Shown here: positions 15,383-24,246 of the stretch, piece by piece
How the letters are laid out: every line of letters begins with the position of its first letter
Numbering within the stretch: position 1 is the stretch's first letter
NCBI RefSeq assembly: GCF_018129005.1
Contig: NZ_JAAEDL010000010.1
Coordinates: 107,007 to 171,006, forward strand
DNA from: Neoroseomonas eburnea
GTDB taxonomy: Bacteria; Pseudomonadota; Alphaproteobacteria; Acetobacterales; Acetobacteraceae
Direction of reading: 5' to 3'
Length of the DNA stretch: 64,000 nt
Translations under genes and position numbers: made by a program
Notes under the pieces: model-generated
Databases searched by the model: none
What the model was told of the DNA's origin: nothing
The model's input: the letters and a program-made list of their open reading frames with translations, nothing else

Positions 15383-16515
15383 TGCACGCGGTCTCGGCCG
15401 GGCTGCTGGCGGGCTTCGTCGGCTTCGCCTCCTCCTTCGCCGTGGTGTTGCAGGGGTTGCAGGCGGTGGGCGCGAGCCCGTCCCAGGCGGCTTCGGGGCT
15501 GATGGCGCTGGCGATCGCCATGGGGCTCTGCGGCATCGTGCTGTCGCTGCGGCTGCGTGAGCCCATCAGCGTCGCGTGGTCCACACCCGGCGCCGCACTG
15601 CTGGCGGCGACCGCCGCGCCGCCCGGCGGCTTTGCCGAGGCGGTCGGCGCCTTCCTGGTCTGCGGCGTCCTGCTGACGGCGGCGGGGCTGTGGAAGCCGC
15701 TCGGCCGGGCGGTCGCCGCGATCCCGGCCCCGCTCGCCAATGCCATGCTGGCGGGCATCCTGTTCACCCTCTGCCTCGCGCCGGTGCGCGCGGTGGCGGA
15801 GCAGCCGGTGGCGGGGCTCGCCATCGTGGTGACCTGGGCGGTGGTGGCGCGGATCAACCGGGTGCTGGCAGTGCCGGCAGCGGTGGTGGTGGCGGTCGCG
15901 GTGATCGCCGCCTCCGCGCCGCTGCCCACGACTGGCTGGCTGCCGCAGCCGGAGATCGTGGTGCCGGGCTTCTCCGTCACCGCGCTGACCGGCATCGCGC
16001 TGCCGCTCTTCATCGTGACCATGGCCTCGCAGAACATCCCGGGGCTCGCGGTGCTGTCGGCCAATGGCTACCGGCCGGAGGCGGGGCCGCTGTTCGCCAC
16101 CACCGGGCTGTTCAGCGTGGCGGGGGCGCCGCTCGGCGGGCATGCGGTGAACCTTGCCGCGATCACCGCGGCGCTCTGCGCCGGGGAAGGCGCGGGGCCG
16201 GACCCGGCGCGGCGCTGGGTGGCGGCGGTGGTGGCCGGCGCGGTCTATGTCGTCTTCGGGTTGCTGGCTGGCGCCGTCACCGTCTTCGTCGCGGCGGCGC
16301 CGCCGGTGCTGATCCAGGCGGTGGCGGGGCTCGCGCTGCTCGGGCCCTTCGGTGGCGCGATGCTCGGCGCGGTCTACGCGCCCGACGGGCGGGAAGCGGC
16401 GCTGGTCTGCTTCGTGGTGACCGCTTCGGGTGTTGCCTTCCTCGGCATCGGCGGTGCTTTCTGGGGGTTGCTGGCCGGGGGAGCGGTGATGCTGCTGGCG
16501 CGGTGGCGGGCATGA
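15382..16515 (+). CDS. BenE family benzoate/H+ symporter-like transporter
   Basis: 377 residues with about 11-12 hydrophobic segments. The motifs PISVAWSTPGAALL, LPLFIVTMASQNIPGLAVL and LGGHAVNLAAITAALCAG are the BenE signatures. The Acinetobacter prototype is a benzoate:proton symporter in the inner membrane, but many homologues are uncharacterised and no aromatic degradation genes are nearby. The ATG overlaps the XRE stop by 1 nt and the gene overlaps DUF2585 by 4 nt, making a three-gene coupled unit. Confidence 0.9.
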   Translation: MHAVSAGLLAGFVGFASSFAVVLQGLQAVGASPSQAASGLMALAIAMGLCGIVLSLRLREPISVAWSTPGAALLAATAAPPGGFAEAVGAFLVCGVLLTAAGLWKPLGRAVAAIPAPLANAMLAGILFTLCLAPVRAVAEQPVAGLAIVVTWAVVARINRVLAVPAAVVVAVAVIAASAPLPTTGWLPQPEIVVPGFSVTALTGIALPLFIVTMASQNIPGLAVLSANGYRPEAGPLFATTGLFSVAGAPLGGHAVNLAAITAALCAGEGAGPDPARRWVAAVVAGAVYVVFGLLAGAVTVFVAAAPPVLIQAVAGLALLGPFGGAMLGAVYAPDGREAALVCFVVTASGVAFLGIGGAFWGLLAGGAVMLLARWRA

Positions 16516-17093
16516 GGGCGCCTTGGCTGCCCTGGGCGGCGATGGCGGGGATCCTTGCCGGGGTCGCGGCGATCCAGTTCGCCATCGGGCGGCTGCCGAT
16601 CTGCGCCTGCGGCTATGTGAAGCTGTGGCACGGCGATGTCTGGTCCTCGGGCAATTCCCAGCATCTGACCGACTGGTACACGCTGTCGCACCTGGCGCAC
16701 GGCTTCGTCTTCTACGCGGTGCTGCGCTGGCTGCGGCCGGGCTGGAGCGTCGCCTGGCGCGCCGTCGCCGCCCTGCTGGTCGAAGGCGCGTGGGAGGTGG
16801 CGGAGAATACCTCCCTCGTCATCGACCGGTATCGCGAGGTGACGGCCTCGCTCGACTACTACGGCGACAGCATCGTCAATTCCTTCGGCGACGGGGTCGC
16901 GATGCTGGCGGGCTTCTTCCTGGCGGCGCGGCTGCCGGTGGTGGCCTCGGTCGTCATCGTGGTCGCCATGGAAGGCCTGGCGGCCTGGATGATCCGCGAC
17001 AACCTGGCGCTCAACGTGCTGATGCTGCTCTGGCCCATCGAGGCGGTGCGGGAATGGCAGATGAACGGCGTCCCGCCCGCCACCCGCCCCTGA
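16512..17093 (+). CDS. DUF2585 (UPF0314) membrane protein
   Basis: 193 residues with several membrane segments. The conserved blocks CACGYVKLWHGDVWSSGNSQH, DWYTLSHLAHGF, EGAWEVAENT and DYYGDSIVNSFGDG identify the UPF0314/DUF2585 family, which is almost confined to Alphaproteobacteria. Function is unknown. The ATG overlaps the BenE stop by 4 nt. The longer open frame upstream is a shadow of benE. Confidence 0.9.
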   Translation: MRAPWLPWAAMAGILAGVAAIQFAIGRLPICACGYVKLWHGDVWSSGNSQHLTDWYTLSHLAHGFVFYAVLRWLRPGWSVAWRAVAALLVEGAWEVAENTSLVIDRYREVTASLDYYGDSIVNSFGDGVAMLAGFFLAARLPVVASVVIVVAMEGLAAWMIRDNLALNVLMLLWPIEAVREWQMNGVPPATRP

Positions 17094-17118
17094 CGCCGGG
17101 CACGGGAAGGAGACGACC

Positions 17119-18144
17119 ATGCTGCGCGTGTTCCTGACGCATACGCCGGAGATGTTCGAGGGCTACTACGGCACCCGGGCGCTCGCCGCCCTGCAGCAGC
17201 ATGCGGAGGTGGTGCGCAACCCGGGCGGCACCGTGCTCTCCGGCGCCGCGCTGGCCGAGGCGGCGCAGGGCTGCCAGGCCATCGTCGCCGACCGCGCCAC
17301 GCCCGGCACGGCGGAAACCTTCGCCGCCGCGCCGGACCTCGTCGCCTTCCTGCGCGTCGCGGTGGACATCAGCACCATCGACGTCGCGGCGGCGAGCGCC
17401 GCCGGCGTGCTCGTCACCCGCGCGACGCCGGGCTTCGTCGATGCCGTCACGGAACTGGCGCTCGGCTTCATGGTGGATCTGGCGCGTGGGGTCTCCGGCC
17501 ATGTGCAGGCGTACCGGCGAGGCGAGGAACCGGCCGGGCGCATGGGGTTGCAGCTTTCCGCGGCGACGCTCGGCATCGTCGGCTACGGGCGCATCGGGCG
17601 GCGGCTGGCGGAGGTCGCGCTGGCCCTGGGGATGAGGGTGCTGGTGGCCGACCCGCACGCGGCGGCCGAGGACCCGCGCATCGCCATGGCGCCGATGGAG
17701 GAGGTGCTGGCGCAGTCCGACTTCGTGGTGTGCCTGGCGATCTCGGAGGCGTCGACGCGGGACCTGTTCGATGCCGCGGCCTTCGCCCGCATGAAGCGCG
17801 GGGCGCGCTTCATCAACCTCTCGCGCGGGGAGTTGGTCGATGAGCGCGCGCTGGAAGCCGCGCTGGACAGCGGCCACCTGTCCGGTGCCGCGATGGATGT
17901 CGGCCGCGCGGCGGACCAGCGGCCTTCGGCCTTCCTGGCGCGGCGGCGGGACGTGGTCGCCGCCCCGCATGTCGGGGGCATGACGCCGGAAGCTATGGAG
18001 CACCAGGCGATGGATACGGTGCGCCAGGTCGCGGCCCTGGCGCGGGGCGAGATGCCGGACAACACCGTGAACGCCGCCGCGGCGCACCGGCTCGCACGGA
18101 TCGGGATGCGTCAGGCTCCGGCCCGATCAGGCGCGCCCGGCTGA
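17119..18144 (+). CDS. D-isomer-specific 2-hydroxyacid dehydrogenase
   Basis: 341 residues. The NAD-binding Rossmann motif GYGRIGRRLA is at 155-164, followed by the catalytic arginine in NLSRGELVDE and the catalytic histidine in APHVGGMTPEA. The catalytic glutamate lies in the loop between them. The family interconverts 2-keto and D-2-hydroxy acids such as glycerate, phosphoglycerate or hydroxypyruvate. An AGGAG site precedes the ATG. The substrate is not predictable; nearby TTT transporters suggest carboxylate metabolism. Confidence 0.88.
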   Translation: MLRVFLTHTPEMFEGYYGTRALAALQQHAEVVRNPGGTVLSGAALAEAAQGCQAIVADRATPGTAETFAAAPDLVAFLRVAVDISTIDVAAASAAGVLVTRATPGFVDAVTELALGFMVDLARGVSGHVQAYRRGEEPAGRMGLQLSAATLGIVGYGRIGRRLAEVALALGMRVLVADPHAAAEDPRIAMAPMEEVLAQSDFVVCLAISEASTRDLFDAAAFARMKRGARFINLSRGELVDERALEAALDSGHLSGAAMDVGRAADQRPSAFLARRRDVVAAPHVGGMTPEAMEHQAMDTVRQVAALARGEMPDNTVNAAAAHRLARIGMRQAPARSGAPG

Positions 18145-18149
18145 TCGGG
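18122..18149. terminator. Hairpin with CCCGATCAG arms (convergent terminator)
   Basis: Perfect 9-bp stem CCCGATCAG (18122-18130)/CTGATCGGG (18141-18149) with a 10-nt loop, spanning the stop codon of the dehydrogenase and lying 8 nt before the convergent TctC stop. The arms are identical to those at 798-824. Position suggests a bidirectional terminator, although no U-run is present. Confidence 0.55.
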
Positions 18150-18157
18150 GGTCTGCC

Positions 18158-19126
18158 CTACCCGGTCGCCAGGCCGGCGCGGCGCACCACGTCGCGCCAG
18201 CGGGTCGTCTCCGTCTCGATCGTCTCGGCCAGCACCGCCTGGCTGCTGGCCTCCACCGAGAACCCCGTCGCGGCGAGGCGCTGCGCCACCTCCGGCATGC
18301 GCAGCGCCGCGGTCACCTCGGCATGGACGCGCGTGAGCAGCCCGGGCGCCATGCCGCGCGGGGCGACGACGCTGTGCCAGGACCCCGAGACGAAATCCGG
18401 CACGCCTGCCTCGATCACCGTCGGCACCTCCGGCAGCAGGGGATGGCGTGTACGGCCGGAGACGGCGATCGCGCGCAGCCGCCCCGCCTGCACCTGCGGC
18501 ACCACCGTCGCCATGTTCAGCAGCGCCAGTTGCAGCGTGCCGGAGACGAGGTCCGTGACCGCCGCGCCGCCGCCCGGGTAGGGCACATGCGTCATGTCCG
18601 TGCCGGTGCGCTGCTTGAACAGCTCCATGCCGAGATGCTCGGAGGATCCGATACCCGAACTGCCATATGAGGCACGGTCAGGATTGGCGCGCAGCCAGGC
18701 CAGCAGCTCGGCCAGGTTTGTCGCCGGCACGGAGGGGCTCACCACCAGCAGGTTGGAGGTGCTGATGGCGAGCGTGACCGGCGTGAAGTCCCGCGTCGGG
18801 TCGTAGCCGATGCGCGGCATGACCAGCGGGTTGATGGTCATGATGCCACTCGCCGCGACGAAGAGCGTGTGGCCGTCGGCCGGCTGGCGGGCGACATGCT
18901 GCGCGGCGACGGCGCCGTTCGCGCCGGTGCGGTTCTCCACCACGAAGGGCTGGCCCAGGCGGGCCTGCAAGTGCTGCGTCAGGGTGCGCGCCAGCAGGTC
19001 GGACGGCCCGCCGGGCACATAGGGCACGACGAGGCTGACCGGCCGGCTGGGCCAGCCATCCTGTGCGCGCGCTTGCGGCGCGATGCCCAGGGCGGCGGCG
19101 CAGAGCAGAAGCTGGCGGCGAAGCAT
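18158..19126 (-). CDS. Bug/TctC-family TTT receptor (TctBA-linked, distal)
   Basis: 322 residues with signal peptide (LRRQLLLCAAALGIAPQARAQ) and family motifs RPVSLVVPYVPGGPSDLLART, GQPFVVENRTGANG, HVPYPGGGAAVTDLVSGTLQLALL. It lies 49 nt downstream of tctA and on the same strand, so this operon has a receptor at each end. The ATG at 19126 is preceded by GGGAGA. It may give the shared TctBA membrane unit a second substrate. Confidence 0.9.
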   Translation of the reverse strand: MLRRQLLLCAAALGIAPQARAQDGWPSRPVSLVVPYVPGGPSDLLARTLTQHLQARLGQPFVVENRTGANGAVAAQHVARQPADGHTLFVAASGIMTINPLVMPRIGYDPTRDFTPVTLAISTSNLLVVSPSVPATNLAELLAWLRANPDRASYGSSGIGSSEHLGMELFKQRTGTDMTHVPYPGGGAAVTDLVSGTLQLALLNMATVVPQVQAGRLRAIAVSGRTRHPLLPEVPTVIEAGVPDFVSGSWHSVVAPRGMAPGLLTRVHAEVTAALRMPEVAQRLAATGFSVEASSQAVLAETIETETTRWRDVVRRAGLATG

Positions 19127-19175
19127 GCGAAGTCTCCCGGTGTTCGCACCGGGGGCTAGCAAGTCATGTGCCGGG

Positions 19176-20687
19176 TCAGGGATTGGCTGTTCGGCGTCGG
19201 ACCAGACCGCGGATGCGCTCCGCCACGGCAGGGACCGACCACAGCAACGCCACGAGCGTCAGCGCGGCCAGCACCGCGCAGATCGGCCGCGTGAAGAAGG
19301 GCAGGATGTCGCCATCCGAGATCACCAGGCCGCGCCGCAGTGACTTGTCCATCAGGTCGCCCAGCACCAGGCCCAGCACGAAGGGTGCGGCGTGGTATCC
19401 GTGGCGGCGGAGGTAGAAGATCGCGACACCAACGCCGAGCATGGTCCAGACATCGAAGAGTCGCTGCGCGATGGCGAAGGAGCCGACGGTGCAAAGCACG
19501 AAGACGATCGGCATGATGATGGTGCGCGGCACGGTCAGCACCTTGAGCAGCGGCCGCACCAGGAACAGGCCGAAGAACAGCATGGCGACGGTCGCATAGA
19601 CGTTCATCGCCACCACGTCGTAGACGAATTGCGGATTCTCGATCATCAGCATCGGCCCGGGCCGGACGCCGTGGATGATCATCGCGGCGAGCAGCACCGC
19701 GGCGGGCGCGGATCCCGGGATGGCCAGAGCCAGGGCGGGGATGATGCCGCCCGGGATCGAGGCATTGTCGCCCGTCTCGGCGGCGATCAGGCCTTCGACG
19801 CTGCCCTTGCCGAACTTGTCCTTCTCCCGGGAGGCTCGCTTGGCGGCAGCGTAGGAGGACCAGGCGGCCATGTCCTCGCCGACGCCCGGCAGGATGCCGA
19901 TGTAGACGCCGATGACGCCGGACCGAAGGATGGTCCGCCAGTATTTCACCACGTCGGAGGCGCGCGGCAGGATGCTGTCGACGGTGTGAACCTTGGGGCG
20001 GGAGAAGCGCTCGCTCATCACCGTGAGCACCTCGGCCGCGCCGAAGGCGCCGACCAGCGTCGGGATCAGCGAGAAGCCTCCGGCGAGGTCCGTATTGCCG
20101 TAGGCGAAGCGCTCATGGGCGTGGATGCCGTCCTGCCCGATCTGGGAGACGAAGAGGCCGAGGATCCCCATGATCCAGCCCTTCAGCGGGTCGGTGCCGG
20201 TGATCGAGCCCGACATCATGACGCCGAAGAGGCAGAGCCAGAAGAACTCGTAGGACTGGAACGTCAGCGCGATCTCGCCGAGTGCTGGTGTCAGGATGGC
20301 GAGGCAGACGATGCCGAACAGGCTGCCGACGACGGAGCCGGTGGTGGCGACGCCCATCGCCCGCCCCGCCTGGCCCTGCCGTGCGAGTTGATAGCCATCG
20401 AGGCAGGCGGCCGCGTTCGCCGCGGTTCCGGGGATGTTCAGCAGGATGGCGCTGCGGCTGCCGCCGTAGATGGTGCCGACATAGGCACAGATCAGAATCA
20501 GGATCGCATCATTCGGCGGCAGCTTGATGGTCAGCGTGGTCAGCAGCGAGATGGCGAGCGTCGCCGAGAGCCCAGGCATGCAGCCGATCAGGATGCCGAG
20601 CAGTGTCGCGCCGAAAGTGTAGGTCAGGTGCCGTGGCTGCAGGAAGCCGGCAAGCGATCCGCCCAGGAGTTCGAGCCCTTCGAACAT
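19176..20687 (-). CDS. tctA: TctA-family TTT permease large subunit
   Basis: 503 residues and about 12 membrane segments. The TctA signatures are GILIGCMPGLSATLAISLL (N-terminal), YGGSRSAILLNIPGTAANAAACLDGYQLARQGQAGRAM, and the second-half repeat GILPGVGEDMAAWSSYAAAKRAS...GLIAAETGDNASIPGGIIPALALAIPGSAPAAVLLAAM. It is the substrate-translocating subunit of a proton/sodium-driven carboxylate importer. tctB lies 4 nt upstream and TctC genes flank the pair. Confidence 0.94.
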   Translation of the reverse strand: MFEGLELLGGSLAGFLQPRHLTYTFGATLLGILIGCMPGLSATLAISLLTTLTIKLPPNDAILILICAYVGTIYGGSRSAILLNIPGTAANAAACLDGYQLARQGQAGRAMGVATTGSVVGSLFGIVCLAILTPALGEIALTFQSYEFFWLCLFGVMMSGSITGTDPLKGWIMGILGLFVSQIGQDGIHAHERFAYGNTDLAGGFSLIPTLVGAFGAAEVLTVMSERFSRPKVHTVDSILPRASDVVKYWRTILRSGVIGVYIGILPGVGEDMAAWSSYAAAKRASREKDKFGKGSVEGLIAAETGDNASIPGGIIPALALAIPGSAPAAVLLAAMIIHGVRPGPMLMIENPQFVYDVVAMNVYATVAMLFFGLFLVRPLLKVLTVPRTIIMPIVFVLCTVGSFAIAQRLFDVWTMLGVGVAIFYLRRHGYHAAPFVLGLVLGDLMDKSLRRGLVISDGDILPFFTRPICAVLAALTLVALLWSVPAVAERIRGLVRRRTANP

Positions 20688-20691
20688 CGCG

Positions 20692-21213
20692 TCAGGGCAG
20701 CCGCACCAGGAACACCTCCTGGAATACCAGGGTGATGAAGGCGGCGGCGCAGCCCGCGATCAGTGCCGCCTGCGCGGCGCCACGCGCGATCGTGCCCGCT
20801 GCGCGCCGCTCCGGCCATTCGAACAGCACAATCGCGAGAAGGAGGAAGACGAAGGCCGCCGCCCAGAAGGGCAGCCCGCTGCCGACCAGCCCGCCTGCGA
20901 AGCCGAGGCAGAGCAGCAGCGCGAGCCCGACGCGCCAGGGTTCCGACGCGCCGTGCGGGGCCTCCGGCGGAGGTTCGTCGAGGCCGAGCAGGTCCTGCTC
21001 GACCGGCATCTCGACCGGCGGAGCGCGCCGTGCCGCCAGCACGATACCGAAGGCGACAAGCACCACGCCAAGCAGCCCGGGCACCAGCCCCGGCGCGGTG
21101 ACGGGGTTGATGTGCTGCTGCTCGAGCCGGTCCATCCGCCAGGATTCGACGACGATGGCGGCCCCGAGCAGCGCCCAGGCCAGACCGAAGACACGGTCGG
21201 CGCGGAAGCTCAA
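20692..21213 (-). CDS. tctB: TctB-family TTT small permease subunit
   Basis: 173 residues with four hydrophobic segments and the TctB opening ADRVFGLAWALLGAAIVVESWRM, then PGLVPGLLGVVLVAFGIVLAAR. The central loop (PVEQDLLGLDEPPPEAPHG) is longer and more acidic than usual. The start is a TTG that overlaps the TctC stop by 4 nt. It is the poorly conserved small subunit that accompanies TctA. Confidence 0.88.
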   Translation of the reverse strand: MSFRADRVFGLAWALLGAAIVVESWRMDRLEQQHINPVTAPGLVPGLLGVVLVAFGIVLAARRAPPVEMPVEQDLLGLDEPPPEAPHGASEPWRVGLALLLCLGFAGGLVGSGLPFWAAAFVFLLLAIVLFEWPERRAAGTIARGAAQAALIAGCAAAFITLVFQEVFLVRLP

Positions 21214-22214
21214 AGCCGCTGGATTCCGAGCGTATCCGGCGAGACGCGCCCGGCGCCGGCATCGAAGTAGAGCCAGGCCGTCTGGCGCACCATCACCCAG
21301 GCCGCGTCGTGCGCCGCCTGGCCGTGCAGCGGCGCGAAGACAGCGGCGCGGCTGTCAGCGTAGTCCTTCAGGCGTTGGCTGTTCTTCACCCGCGTTTCCC
21401 AGACCTGCGACATGGCCTGGATGACCGGATCCGGCACGCCTTTCGGCGCCCAGATGCCGAAATAGTTGAGCGGCGTCGGGATGTTCGGCAGCCAGCGCTT
21501 GATCGAGGGAATCTCCCCGAACCCTTGCAGGGTGATCGGCGTGTCCGCCTGCACCGCGAGCGGGATCAGGCGGCGGCCGCGGATCATCTCCGCCATCTCG
21601 ACGAGGAGCTGCGCGACGACCGGCGTCTCGCCGGCGACGGTGGCCAGCACGGCGGGGTTGCCGCCATCATAGGGCGCGTTGCGGTAGTTCACGTTTGGCG
21701 AGGCGGCGCGGATCGCCTCCATCATGTTGCGCCCGGCCGAGGACTGGCCCGCCGTGGCGACCGCAATGTCGCGGCGGGTCTGCATCGCCTGCAGCAACTG
21801 GCCGAAATCGCGGTAGCCCGAGCCCGGGTTGGCCGCAATCGTGTTGACGTTGGCGACGGTGAAGAACAGGTGCCAGTCCGCCAGCATGGTATCGAGCAGG
21901 CCGAGCACCTTGTAGCAGCCGACATCCACCGCGGCGCCTGCGGTCCAGGTGTAGCCGTCCTTGGCTGCCTGCATCGCGTTGCGCGTGCCGATCGAGCCCG
22001 AGGCGCCGGGCTGGTTGACCACGACGAAACGCTGGCCGAAGGCCTCCTCCAATTCTGTCGCGACGATGCGCGCCATCTGGTCGGTCGAGCCGCCGGCGGC
22101 CCAGGGGACGATGATCGTCACCGGACGCTCGGGGCGCCAGGCCCCTTGCGCGCGCAGCGTGGCAGGGGCGGCGAGCCCGGCGGCGGTGGCGGCGAGCAGG
22201 TGCCTGCGCAGCAT
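21210..22214 (-). CDS. tctC: Bug/TctC-family TTT receptor (TctBA-linked, proximal)
   Basis: 334 residues with signal peptide (LRRHLLAATAAGLAAPATLRAQ). The ligand-site motif RPVTIIVPWAAGGSTDQMARIVA is canonical, and GQRFVVVNQPGASGSIGTR follows. The second half (NYRNAPYDGGNPAVLATVAGETPVVAQLLVEMAEM) is quite divergent from the downstream receptor, so the two are not a recent duplication. First gene of the order tctC-tctB-tctA-tctC. The ATG at 22214 follows AAAGGG. Confidence 0.9.
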   Translation of the reverse strand: MLRRHLLAATAAGLAAPATLRAQGAWRPERPVTIIVPWAAGGSTDQMARIVATELEEAFGQRFVVVNQPGASGSIGTRNAMQAAKDGYTWTAGAAVDVGCYKVLGLLDTMLADWHLFFTVANVNTIAANPGSGYRDFGQLLQAMQTRRDIAVATAGQSSAGRNMMEAIRAASPNVNYRNAPYDGGNPAVLATVAGETPVVAQLLVEMAEMIRGRRLIPLAVQADTPITLQGFGEIPSIKRWLPNIPTPLNYFGIWAPKGVPDPVIQAMSQVWETRVKNSQRLKDYADSRAAVFAPLHGQAAHDAAWVMVRQTAWLYFDAGAGRVSPDTLGIQRL

Positions 22215-22333
22215 GTCTTCGACCCTTTCCTCGTTCCCGCGCCGCGTTGGTCGCGGCGTCATGGTGCGGTAACCCGACGGTTACCGAGGATGGTGCTTCG
22301 GTCTTTCCGGCGGCGTCAAGCGAGGCGGCCGCC

Positions 22334-23149
22334 TCAGCCGAATTCCGGCCCTGCCACGGCGGCGAGCAGGGCGGCATCGCCAGGCGTGTCGGCGCCGAGC
22401 GCCATGCGCGTGAAGGGCCGCTGCATCGTCGCGCCATGCACCGTCAGCCAGGCGGTGAGGCCGGGGCGGGCGTCGCAGAGGTCGAGCACCGGCGTCCCGG
22501 GCAGCGCGGCGCGCGCGGCGGCGATCAGTGCGCGCGCGGTGGCATCGTCCGGCGCCACCACGGGCCCGATCTGCGGGCCGTGCGCCCCGTCGCGGGCGAG
22601 GACGAAGCCCGCGCCATCCGCCGCGACGAAGGCGGCCTGCGGCAGGCGGGCGGCGAAGTCGCGCAGCAGGGCCTCGCGTGGCGCGCCGAAGGCGGCAGCG
22701 TCCATGGCGAGAAGGGCAGGCCAGTCGGAGGCCGCGAGCGGACGCGCGCCGGGTCCCGCCGGCAGCGGCGCCGGCAAGGACCAGCGCGCGAAGCCCCAGA
22801 GATCGCGGAAGCCGAGGCGGCGATAGACCTCCCGCCCCGCCGGCGTGGCGTCCAGCGCGGCGCAGCGCGTGCCGTGCAGGGTCTCGACGGCCCAGCGCAT
22901 CAGCGCGGTGGCGAGGCCGCGCCGGCGCATGTCCGGCCGCACCAGCACCATGGAGATCCAGGCGAGGTCCGCCCCGTAGCGGATAAAGGCGGCGGTGGCG
23001 GCCAGCGCCTCCCGCCCGTCATCCACGGCGCGGCCTTCGCCGCCGTGCAGGAACAGCGCCCAGTCGCGCGGCAGCTGGTTCCAGCCGATGAGGCAGGAGA
23101 GCGCGGCGGCGCGCGGCAGGTCGTCGGCGGTGAGCGGTCGCGGGTCCAC
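22334..23149 (-). CDS. GNAT-family N-acetyltransferase (two-domain)
   Basis: 271 residues from a GTG. The N-terminal GNAT domain has the acetyl-CoA pyrophosphate loop VRPDMRRRGLATALMRWAVE and the C-terminal VYRRLGFRDLWGFARW. A second, degenerate acetyltransferase-like domain follows (QAAFVAADGAGFVLARDGAHGPQIGPVVAPD...MQRPFTRMALG), as in GNAT plus Acetyltransf_18 proteins. The acceptor is unknown. It is divergent from the Gfo/Idh/MocA gene, 74 nt apart. Confidence 0.87.
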   Translation of the reverse strand: MDPRPLTADDLPRAAALSCLIGWNQLPRDWALFLHGGEGRAVDDGREALAATAAFIRYGADLAWISMVLVRPDMRRRGLATALMRWAVETLHGTRCAALDATPAGREVYRRLGFRDLWGFARWSLPAPLPAGPGARPLAASDWPALLAMDAAAFGAPREALLRDFAARLPQAAFVAADGAGFVLARDGAHGPQIGPVVAPDDATARALIAAARAALPGTPVLDLCDARPGLTAWLTVHGATMQRPFTRMALGADTPGDAALLAAVAGPEFG

Positions 23150-23223
23150 GCGCGATGCGACGTCGGCCGCGCGTTGCCGTCAAGCGCTTGACGCGCGCGG
23201 CGCGAGCACGCCCACTCGGGCGC

Positions 23224-24246
23224 ATGAAGGATGCGACCCCCCGCCTGCTGCTGCTCGGCTGCGGCGCCTTCGGGCGCGTGCACCTGGCGGCGCTGCGGCG
23301 GCTGGGCGCCACGGCGACGGTGTTCGACCCGGATCGCGGCGCGGCCGAGGCGACGGGGCTGCCGGTGGCAGAGAGCTTCGAGTCCGGGCTCGCCGCCTGC
23401 GATGCGGCCATCGTCGCGACGCCGGTTCCGACGCATGTGGCGCTCGCGACCGCGGTGCTGCGGGCGGGGCGCGACCTGTTCCTCGAGAAGCCGGCAACCG
23501 AGACGGCCGCAGAGGCCGCCGCCCTGGCCGCGCTGGCCGAGGAGCGGGGCCGCATCGCGCAGGTCGGGCTCAATTTCCGGTTCCATCCCAAGGGAATGGC
23601 ACTGAGGCGCATGGTGGCGCAGGGTGCCTTCGGACGGCTGCACTACCTCGCCGCACGGTTCTCCGGCCTGAAGCGCGCGCGCGGAGATTCCGGCGCGCTG
23701 CTGAACGATGCGGTGCATTTCGCCGACCTGCTGCCCTGGATCGCGGGGGAAGCGCCGGCGCGCGTCTTCGCGACGCTGGCGGACCCTTTGGGGCGTGGGC
23801 GAGAGGATCTGGCGGTGATCCAGATGATGTTCCCCTCCGGCCTCGCGGCGCTGATCGAGGCCGGCTGCGTGCTGCCCGGACGCTGGCCGGACGCCGTGGT
23901 GCCGGGGGCGGAGACGCGCAAGGAAGTGGTCGTTGCCGGCCACGACGCCCTGGCCGAGGTGGATTTCGCCGCCGAGACCTTCGCCCTGCGCCGCGGTGCG
24001 CATGCCCCTGCCGCGCAGGGTGCCTGGCTGCCGCGGCACGGTCCGCGCGAGGACCGCGGCCTTCCCGCCGCCGATCCGGTCGAGGTCGTCGCCGCGGAAC
24101 TCGCCGCCTTCATCGACGCCGTCGCCACACGCCGGCAGCCGGAGGCCGGGCTGCGCGCCGGTGCCCTCGCACCCGCGCGTGTCCTTGACGCCGCGCGGCG
24201 ATCCGCGCGGGAAGGCCGCGTCGTCGATCTGGAGGACATCGCCTGA
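23224..24246 (+). CDS. Gfo/Idh/MocA-family oxidoreductase
   Basis: 340 residues. The N-terminal Rossmann fold begins LLLGCGAFGRVHLAALRRLG and contains the family catalytic lysine in FLEKPATE. The C-terminal part has the GALLNDAVHFADLLPWI stretch of the substrate-binding domain with its histidine. The family oxidises or reduces sugars and cyclitols with NAD(P). Its stop overlaps the start of the isomerase by 1 nt, and the next gene overlaps again, so it opens a catabolic operon. Confidence 0.9.
   Translation: MKDATPRLLLLGCGAFGRVHLAALRRLGATATVFDPDRGAAEATGLPVAESFESGLAACDAAIVATPVPTHVALATAVLRAGRDLFLEKPATETAAEAAALAALAEERGRIAQVGLNFRFHPKGMALRRMVAQGAFGRLHYLAARFSGLKRARGDSGALLNDAVHFADLLPWIAGEAPARVFATLADPLGRGREDLAVIQMMFPSGLAALIEAGCVLPGRWPDAVVPGAETRKEVVVAGHDALAEVDFAAETFALRRGAHAPAAQGAWLPRHGPREDRGLPAADPVEVVAAELAAFIDAVATRRQPEAGLRAGALAPARVLDAARRSAREGRVVDLEDIA

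Noticed and set aside
15382..16515. Calling the BenE homologue a benzoate importer with confidence.
   Set aside because: There are no aromatic degradation genes within the window; only the family is supported.
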